Part shown: in pieces, positions 56,639-64,000 of the stretch
Layout of the letters: every line of letters begins with the position of its first letter
How positions within the stretch are numbered: position 1 is the first letter of the stretch
NCBI GenBank assembly: GCA_033064195.1
Contig: JARBJD010000029.1
Coordinates: 360,286-424,285, forward strand
Length of the DNA stretch: 64,000 nucleotides
Source of the DNA: Blattamonas nauphoetae
Lineage: Eukaryota; Preaxostyla; Oxymonadida
Direction: 5' to 3'
Translations under genes and position numbers: made by a program
Notes under the pieces: generated by a model
Seen by the model: only the letters and a program-made list of their open reading frames with translations
Databases searched by the model: none
What the model was told of the DNA's origin: nothing

Positions 56639-58265
56639 CTACGCCTTCTCCCTCTTCGCCTTCTCCTCCAACAATTCATCAAACATCACTCCCATACGTC
56701 GCAGCGCTTCGTCAACTGTTTCTGGCTTCGCTGCAATGTTAATCCGCACCCATCCATCTCCCTCCTTCCCAAACAGGCATCCCTCATGCAGCACAACCCC
56801 ACACCGCTGGGTGATTGCGTCTGTCAGCAGGTTTGGGTGGCTTGGGTCCGCCACTTCGGGAACCCATTCTCCCGTCCTTCGATCCACGTTCAGCGGAAGC
56901 GGATACACCGTCTTCCCTTCCGAGTCCACATACTTCAAGTGCTCGATCGCGCCGTTCAGATCAATAAACATCAGAAACGTCGATTCGTGCTTGGGAACAT
57001 AAACAAGCGAAGAGTATTTCGGGTTCGAGAAGAACGACCTCACTTTCGCTGCCATCCGCGCATAATGCTCATTGATCGCATCCACCCATCCCTCACACTC
57101 GTTGTACGCCACAGGAAGCGCTTCAAATGCTGAAACACAAAAACGAACAAGAAACAATGAGGAAACAGGCAAAAACGAAAGAAATCCCAAAACCATCCAA
57201 AGGAAGAGAGGCAGCAGGGGAGCACACCGAAGATGCTTTGGACATAGCCCGCTGAGAGGCGGTCCTTTTCTCGCCTCAGAGCCTCGTTCATCCTTTTGTT
57301 CTTCACAATCATGTAGCTCAGCTGAAGCGCCGGAATGTTGAATGTTTTCGACGGCGCCGACAACGTCACTGTGATGTCCGCAATCTCGTCGCTCACCGAC
57401 GCAATCGGAACATGCTTCGTCGTCGATGGAACAATCTTCCCTTCCGAGTCCAGTTCGGGAAGCACAAAGTCCCAGTGGATCTCGTCCGACAGAATGTTCA
57501 CGCTGTGCTTCACACACAGCTGCCCCATCCGCTCCAGCTCCGAGCGGGTCCATTTCCGGCCACACGGATTGTGCGGGTTGCACAGAATGAACTGTGTCGT
57601 CGACGGAAGAGCAAGCTTCGCTTCCAGATCGGCCCAATCAACCTCCCATTGGTCTGTTTCCTTCGAGAACGACAATGGCGATCGGAGAACATGGAATCTG
57701 GAAACAATAACAAAATGAAGAAAGACCCATTCGCTTCCGGAATTGATGTCATCGGATAATACACTGGGGACAGCAGCACCACATTGTCTCCCGGATGCCC
57801 CAACGCTCGAAGAGCAATCGCCAGGCTGGGACACACGCCAGTCGAGAACGAAATCCAATCAAGATCGACCTCCCAATCGAACCGACGCTTGCACCACGAC
57901 TTCACTGACTCCCCCATGTCGGGCTTCATCATCGTGTATCCGAACACTGGATACTCCGCGCGCTTTCGGATCGCCTCCATCACGGGACGAGGAACTTCCA
58001 TGTCTGTGTCGGCAACCTGATGAGTCAGCGGAGAAACATAAAGAAGCAGAAAAGGATCAGGAGAAATAAGGTCCAATGATTTTCATCCAAATTCAACACC
58101 AAAGACTTGTGGTGAGAGAGAAAACAACTGAACTATCGGAGATATCGATTTCTCTCTCTCAAGGCAAACCCACATGAATATCGTGTCGGGATGTTTCGAT
58201 GGAAAATCCCACTTTATAGAATTGCTTCCACGACGCTCAATGAATGTGATTTCGTTGAATGTCAT
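56639..58265 (-). CDS. MalY/PatB-type PLP-dependent C-S lyase (aminotransferase class I/II fold)
   Basis: Exons 58265-58170, 58016-57727, 57697-57228 and 57129-56639 give 448 residues; introns are 153, 29 and 98 nt. The protein starts MTFNEITFIERRGSNSIKWD, the usual opening of MalY/PatB enzymes. It continues MWVADTDM across the first intron, then FSTGVCPSLAIALRAL, VVLLSPVYYPM, CNPHNPCGRKWT and SDEIHWDFVL. SAPSKTFN carries the PLP lysine (Lys246). These enzymes cleave cystathionine or cysteine to give pyruvate, ammonia and a thiol or sulphide. The family is widespread in bacteria and anaerobic protists, so an old bacterial origin is likely, with introns gained since. An in-frame ATG 48 bases upstream exists but breaks the family start. 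Confidence 0.9.
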
Positions 58266-58322
58266 CTCGATGTTTGATCCTACCCATCGACTGTCAATCA
58301 TCACTGACAGGAACATAAGAAC

Positions 58323-58847
58323 TCATTCACAACACTGTACAAGACGTGAACAAACGAGGGAAAGGCAATCCAAACAATGGGGGAGATGTAAATCAGAATA
58401 GAGAACAAGAAGATGTGCGTTAGAGATTCCTGGTGAAATGCGACATGATTCCATTCCAGTCGGATGCCAGAAAGATGAGTCACGTGAAAAAAGTCGTCTG
58501 TGGCGCTGTGTGAACGGTTCCAGTTTCAGGATTGGAGAGTTTTTTGTTTCGCTTTCGATTTTGCTGATTTGTGTGATCGAGATGACGTTCGCTTGATATT
58601 CATTTTTCAGAATGGGAATGCTTCCGTCAAACAGGATCACTTCCGTTCTTCCCGTATTTGGACGAAAACTGTCTTCATCATGGCTGCAATCAGAATACAG
58701 TCGATTGTGTTTCATCGACTCTCCAATCGTGAAATAAGTCAAGGAAGGCGACCCTGATCCCTTCAGCATTCTCCAAACAACATCTGTCCACAAAAAATCT
58801 GGATTTTCGGAGAATATTGTTGGTGGGGCACGATGAGTCTGTCTCAA
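58323..58847 (-). CDS. doubtful hypothetical protein
   Basis: An open frame of 174 codons between the lyase start and a helical-family gene. The composition is plausible over the middle (SLTYFTIGES..., TEVILFDGSIPILKNEYQ) but no domain is recognisable and no upstream start context is clear. It might be an exon of a longer gene or a relic. Confidence 0.25.
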   Translation of the reverse strand: MRQTHRAPPTIFSENPDFLWTDVVWRMLKGSGSPSLTYFTIGESMKHNRLYSDCSHDEDSFRPNTGRTEVILFDGSIPILKNEYQANVISITQISKIESETKNSPILKLEPFTQRHRRLFSRDSSFWHPTGMESCRISPGISNAHLLVLYSDLHLPHCLDCLSLVCSRLVQCCE

Positions 58848-58859
58848 ACATCGATGTCG

Positions 58860-60020
58860 TCAGAATCGTGGGCCTGCTCTCAAAAGATTCGCTCCTTCGT
58901 AATCCATCGCACTCATCGAATAGTTTTGAATGCGCCTGCGGTACGATTCAGACGGATGCCAAAACGAGAACATTTCCAGTTCGTCAGCATGTCCTTCTTC
59001 GTTCAGCTTGGACAGAACAGCCTTCCGCCGTCTCGTCACAAACACATCGGGTCGCTGGTATCGTCCAAAGAACATTGCCAGTTCTGTCTGATACATGAGT
59101 GCCGAATGATCAAGTTCGAGCGAGAGTATGTTTCGGGTGATGACCAGGCAAGTTGGAAGAGAGAAGACGAATGCCAGTGTCGGCTCGTGAAAGAGACCGG
59201 ATCGAAGAAATTGGATCAGAAATCGCACGAGGAGCGACGAATCCAGCGAGTCATCGGGAACATCGAATCTGTTCACACAGCAAAAGGTGATGAATGGCGT
59301 CATAGGCTGCAGCTCCCGTTCTAAGACGATCTGGCAGACTGATTCTGACGAAAGAGCCAAAGAACGGGAGATATGTTCGACGTCCTCGTGAAACCCTCCA
59401 ATTGAACAGATCCGGACAATACCAAGCAAATGCTGAAGTGCTTGTGGAGTCAGGTTGTTCATCATCGATTGAAGAGTCGAGGCCAAACGAATGAAGAATC
59501 CAGAACTGATCAACGAAAATCGTTCTTCCAGTGGAGTCGTCCTGAACGAATATCGAAGAATGTGTAGAGAATCATTCACGAGTGACGGGTAACCACTTGC
59601 CAGAAGTGTCAGAATCGCTTCACAAAACACATCTGCGCTCTTGCTTTTGCTTGGTGCGAGTTTTTCGTAGAATGGCTTGTCAGATGCATCCTTAAGGAGT
59701 TCAACCAATTGCTCCAGCAAACATTCTGCCTTGTGCACAGCGAAATCATTCAAGGTGCTTCCTTCTTCAATACATTGAACAAGAGATGAAAAAAGCGGTG
59801 AAGATGCTTGGATTGATTCCATCTGAATTGTTGGTGCTTCCAGGAAAAGTGGTGGTTGATTGGTTTCATCCAAGGATATCGGTAAGTCATGATGATCGAT
59901 TGACATTCGATAATCTGTTCCAGATGATGATCCAACCCACACTTTGAACACTCCAATTGTTGAACTCCTCTGGGACACGGTGTCTCTCAGAACGGAGCGA
60001 GTTCCCACTGACACTGACAA
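58860..60020 (-). CDS. helical repeat family protein, member 3 (386 residues)
   Basis: A single exon; an internal Met at residue 39 (MSIDHHDLPISLDE) is the likelier start. From residue ~80 the protein is continuous amphipathic helix pairs (CLLEQLVELLKDA, ILTLLASGYPSLVNDSLHILRY, ALQHLLGIVRICSIGG). The tail KLNEEGHADELEMF matches the E-G-x-x-D-E-x-E motif of the members at 40500-41531 and 43659-44699. Its start is about 95 bp from the divergent start of the large gene at 60115. Function unknown. Confidence 0.7.
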   Translation of the reverse strand: MSVSVGTRSVLRDTVSQRSSTIGVFKVWVGSSSGTDYRMSIDHHDLPISLDETNQPPLFLEAPTIQMESIQASSPLFSSLVQCIEEGSTLNDFAVHKAECLLEQLVELLKDASDKPFYEKLAPSKSKSADVFCEAILTLLASGYPSLVNDSLHILRYSFRTTPLEERFSLISSGFFIRLASTLQSMMNNLTPQALQHLLGIVRICSIGGFHEDVEHISRSLALSSESVCQIVLERELQPMTPFITFCCVNRFDVPDDSLDSSLLVRFLIQFLRSGLFHEPTLAFVFSLPTCLVITRNILSLELDHSALMYQTELAMFFGRYQRPDVFVTRRRKAVLSKLNEEGHADELEMFSFWHPSESYRRRIQNYSMSAMDYEGANLLRAGPRF

Positions 60021-60114
60021 TCATTCGGCCACTGACAAGATTATCACCCCATTTCTCTTCAAGTAGTCGTTCTCTCGACCTTTGGACCACTTTTTCTTTT
60101 CAATCCTCAAACGG

Positions 60115-63100
60115 ATGAGTTCGCAATGTTCAACAGTTGAAAGGCAGTCGACTCTATCACAAAAGCTGACCCAGTCTTCTTCCGTTGCTGATGAAGCAAT
60201 ATTCGATATAGCATCGCCTGGAGACATGAAAAGATTCAAAGCTGTCATCGACGGAGTTATCAGTGAGAAACGGGTCATCACATGGACAGTATGCTATTTC
60301 TACGTCCACAATATCTGATCTCTTTGTCAACAAGTCTCTTCTTGAATGGTTCGTCGAGTCTGTGATCCTTCTGGATTCTCGAAGGAAGATGAGCGACTGT
60401 CGGTCCTCTCTAACAGAAGGCAGTGGATTGATTGATCAATCAGATCCCTCTCGACCGAGTTTGTTCGTTTCATTTCCTCAGTTTGTCCCTGCCCCTTTCT
60501 CAGAAGCTCCAGATTCTGTCTCGTCTTCTTCCTCCCCTCCCTCGTTCTCCGACGACCTGGTCATCCTTTGCAAAGTCGTCCTTGAAGCTGTTCACACTCT
60601 TTCTGCGTCACACTGCATCCAAATTCCACCATCAACTCGCCTCATCCTCACCAACGCTCTCACCTCAATCGTCTCCATTCTTCTCAACTCAGGTGTTCTC
60701 GTCCTCAGCCCCAACATCACTCTCGATTGGATCAGATCCTCAGCATCTGATTATGTTTTGGGTGTCTCCGAAACTGATTGCAGACACAGCCTTTTCAACA
60801 TCGATTTTGTGAATACTCATCTTCATCGCTTTGTGAATGCATCAGGCGTCCTTTTGGTTGCCCACAACTCGTCTTTCGCTTCTTCTTCAGGTTCGGCAAC
60901 TTCGGACAAACTGCGGATGGCAGCAATTTCGGTTGTGAACAGCTCGTCGCATCGAAGTGACGTCGACGCACTCTTTGGATTTGAAGAGTGGATTGGGGTG
61001 ATGACGAAATGTGCTGCGAAGACAGAAGTGTTGGTTTGTGTTTTGTTCTTCTTTCCCTTTTTTCAGAACGACCTCTCCTTTCTGCGTCTTACGTGCTTCA
61101 GATCCACTCTCGTTCGTCTCCAATCGAAGTATCAAGCATTCACTCAACTTCCTCTTTCGTCCGACCAGTCTTCTCCGAACTCTACCCAAATCTCACCATT
61201 TGATCCGACACTCGATTGGAACACATCTACGCCATCGCTTGCCATTCAATCGTCATTCTCACTCAACACAGTCCCACTCAGCAACTCAAGTCCAGACCAG
61301 TCTCCATTGGAATATGGATCAGAACGATCGGATGTCTCCCTTCCCAACCATCCTCCCTCAAACTCTTCAATCTCCTCACTTCCATCTCAACAGGAAGCAC
61401 TCACCATTCTGACTGTCCTCCACTCCCTCATCGCGGCTCCTCTCACACAAGCTTCACCTCTCTCGAATCCTCCCCCACAGATTCCCATTCATTTGGAGTC
61501 AGATTTCTCGTCGATCTCACATCAACCAATCAATTTGAAGGAAAAGTTCTCGCCACGCATCTTCGACGAAGTTGACGAAGAAACTCTGCTTCATTCGATT
61601 CTCAGATGCCATCGTCTTTGTCAGGTTGTCTCTCCCCTCCAAAGCATCGTCCACATGGAACAGTTTGTGGAAGGGTTGACAGCGCTTCTTGAGCATCGGA
61701 ACAGGAACCTCCAATCCGCAGCCACATCGCTTCTCTTCTTGCTGATGACCACGCTCCAGTTTGGGACGATCCACCACAAACTGTTCTTCTCTCTTCGGCA
61801 TGCTTTCCGAGAGAGATCCAATGTCTCCCAGTTTCTTCTTCTGAATGTGGCTGCCATGTGCCGACTGCAACTGTACAGCTCTGCTGAATCTCCCGACGAT
61901 CCATTCTCAGATTTTGATTGGGACGGGATGATCCATCTCGACTTCATGGACGACCGCGTTTTTCAGTCGTGTGTCGTCCTCCTCTGTGTCGACTTCCGTC
62001 GTGTCAGGGTCCTCTCGAACAGCTTCGCTGAAAGCCTTTTCGTTGGGTTAGAGAAGAATCAGCACGCCATCTCCCGAATTGTGTCAATTCTGACTGACGA
62101 GCTTCAAAATGGAGATCCAGTCATCATCCAACCGTACTTCATCTTCAGCCTGATTTTGTCTTTCTTCTTCAGGGTGACTCTTCCTGACCCACTCATCCAG
62201 TCGCTCTGGCAGAATTTCGGCAGCGACAGTCTTTCATTCATCGTCGGATATCATCCATCCTTCCTCCTCAACCACACATCGTCCAACTGCAAACGCCACC
62301 GCCACACTCAGCAGCCTTTCTTGATGGAACTGCTCTGCGAAAGACTCGTCCGCTTCTCACCACACGCCATCTTCGAACGTGAATGCGTTCTGTTGCTTGA
62401 CAAATCACCACTCTTCCTGTCCACCCCACTCTTCGGTCTTCATCCTCTTTCTTCAGAGGCCTCGTTCCCCATCCCAACGAGCTTCACTCTCCGCATTCCT
62501 TTCATGTCATTCTCGGAATCATCACAACAGTCCTGTCTCGCGACTCTTTGGGATTTCAAGAACTCCTCGCGTCATCACCTCCTCCGCTTGTCGTCCAGTT
62601 CTTCGCTCCATCAGCGTGTCGCATCCACTCAACAGAAAGGATGCGACTTGATCTGCACTTCTTTCTGTTTCGTCTTCTCTCGCTGTGTACCCCGTTTGGA
62701 GAATGCAGAAGTCTCGCGATGATCTTCAGAGAGTTCTCAACTGTCAGGAAACCACACACCCAAATCACCACATCCGACATGACTGTGCTTCAGACTGTGC
62801 TGGACCTCCACTGGCTGAGCATTCCTGTCTCGTTCGATTCTCCTCTGCTGGCAATCACTCCGTCAATCAACGGAATCTCGCTCACTGCCAAAGACTTCTG
62901 GATCTCAGATTCTCACCTATTTCAGAAAACATCTTTCGAAGCTGTCACTTTAGCCACGTCGAGAAGGATGAAAGATGTTTCCAAGCCATGTTTGTCATTT
63001 CGATATTTGTTATTCGCTTCAGATTTTCGGACATGGCTTCGCAATTCAGGCATGCAACTGACCGACTTGAAGTTGATTCTGTGTGTCTTTCCTTTTTCTG

Positions 63101-63371
63101 ATTCTCATTCAGTTCACCTTCTCCTGCAATTGTGTCTGTTGTGCTGGAATCACTGGCTCGCCTTGTGCGAGTGAGTTCAGACTGTGTTCGGATGGAGTTG
63201 GTGTGGCGTGGAGTGTTGGATGTTGTGATTGTGTCGGTCTCTTCGTCGTTGTTTTTGGAAGACTATGAAAACGGAATTGCTTTGATTGGGACTCTCCTCG
63301 GCACGATTCGACGTGAATACTTCAAGCGACATGTCACACAGTTCAGATTCGACATTTCGCCCTTTCTGTGA
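60115..63371 (+). CDS. large helical protein of unknown function, about eight exons
   Basis: A model with exons 60115-60288, 60335-61033, 61067-62133, 62173-62597, 62636-62989, 63023-63080 and 63113-63371 gives 1011 residues. Introns of 46, 38 and 32 nt are required by frame. The three at 61034-61066 (33 nt), 62134-62172 (39 nt) and 62990-63022 (33 nt) are stopless multiples of three and are inferred from their GT-AG ends and hydrophobic content. The protein is helix-rich, with ARM/HEAT-like stretches (ALTILTVLHSLIAAPL, AATSLLFLLMTTLQFGT, FLLLNVAAMCRLQLY) separated by Ser/Pro-rich linkers. No catalytic motif. An upstream in-frame ATG at 60082 is possible. Confidence 0.6.
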
Positions 63372-64000
63372 TGCTGTTTTTGTCATTTCTGAATCGATTC
63401 TGCGAGCTGTCACGAACTCAATCCCGTTTTTGGATGTTTTTACGACACTATTTTCGTCGAACAGGCCGAATTTATGATTTCAAGAACGAGAGAAGTGCAA
63501 GCTAAACGATGTGGGAAGTGAAAATGAGAATGGAGAGGTGAGAAGTGAATCTGTATAAAGGCGGGGATGGACATCTCACCCATCTCCAGTCAAACAAAGA
63601 TAAAGAAGAAGGCGAGATGAAACAAGGAGAAATCAAGAGGAAGTTGAAATCCGAACGAAATCTCGAAATTGAATGAGGTGCAATGTGAAACAACCTGTCC
63701 AGACGAGAGGTCGAGCACAACTGGCACATGCCAGGCCAGCCAAAGTGGTGTGAGTGGATGAGTGGGCGATGATGTGGGAAATGAGTGTGATAGTGGATGT
63801 GAGTGTTGTTTGACAACAACGAGAAGGAAGAGAGGTGTCAGAGTGAGTGAAGTGACGAGCGATCTTGTCGTCCAACGAACAACAACGATGCTCATGCGAA
63901 TCGACAACGGCCGACTCGGATTCAGATGAGCGAACTGACGTGAAGAAGAGAAGAGACGAGTGACGCGAAATCAAGAATCATTTGAGGTGAGAGCAGAGTG
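63372..64000. other. window end, no gene assigned
   Basis: Several minus-strand frames rich in His/Ser/Thr overlap one another and look like chance frames in G/A-rich DNA. No start, splice site or domain supports a gene. Confidence 0.4.

Noticed and set aside
63502-63974. Minus-strand frames at the window end
   Set aside because: Three overlapping frames, all low-complexity His/Ser/Thr, with no start context or homology; typical of chance frames in biased DNA.
1-64000. CRISPR arrays, rRNA or tRNA genes, and reassigned stop codons
   Set aside because: No spaced repeats or recognisable RNA gene cores were found by eye, and genes end at all expected stop codons (TAA and TGA ends are seen at conserved C-termini).

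Overview
The window comes from a protist nuclear genome. Genes are split by many very short GT-AG introns (about 29-50 nt, with some of 100-180 nt). The standard stop codons are used. Gene content is anaerobe-like: a flavodoxin/ferredoxin fusion and a MalY/PatB-type C-S lyase, next to large ubiquitin peptidases, a TmcB/TmcC-like polytopic protein, an ABCC transporter, a giant beta-helix surface protein and three members of a ~350-residue helical family. I infer an oxymonad (Preaxostyla), most like Blattamonas nauphoetae, from remembered protein families; no search was run.

Layout. 0-5 kb: the 3' part of an EF-hand gene (+), a doubtful small gene (-) and a disordered protein (-). 5.5-8.8 kb: a small coiled-coil paralogue, a mobile-element remnant and a six-exon helical/coiled-coil/SPRY-like gene A (-). 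9.3-15.3 kb: a USP7-type deubiquitinase (+). 15.5-16.5 kb: flavodoxin-ferredoxin (-). 16.7-22 kb: TmcB-like protein (+). 22.4-31.4 kb: a rearranged block in which two direct copies of a ~1 kb segment (end of a small gene plus end of a USP gene) flank a 6 kb surface-protein gene; two terminal-inverted-repeat (TIR) elements sit in this block. 30.7-38.1 kb: a 2401-residue USP with an embedded UBA-like region (-). 38.6-44.7 kb: a hypothetical protein, SPRY protein C (-), two helical-family genes and an alpha/beta hydrolase. 44.8-48.8 kb: an inverted ~1.9 kb duplicate of the middle of the USP gene, then gene B (+), a paralogue of gene A with the same exon pattern and a different C-terminus. 48.9-53.3 kb: ABCC transporter (-). 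54.6-63.4 kb: a disordered protein (+), MalY/PatB lyase (-), a helical-family gene (-) and a ~1011-residue helical protein (+).

The most unusual signal is a small DNA-transposon family whose ends begin GGGTGATTCT. Two copies have clear inverted ends and 4-bp target-site duplications (ATCC and ATCT). For one copy the duplicated flanking segment preserves the exact empty site. The second theme is segmental copying of ubiquitin-peptidase pieces. Exon joins were worked out by hand from frame, splice sites and paralogue comparison and have not been tested with transcripts.
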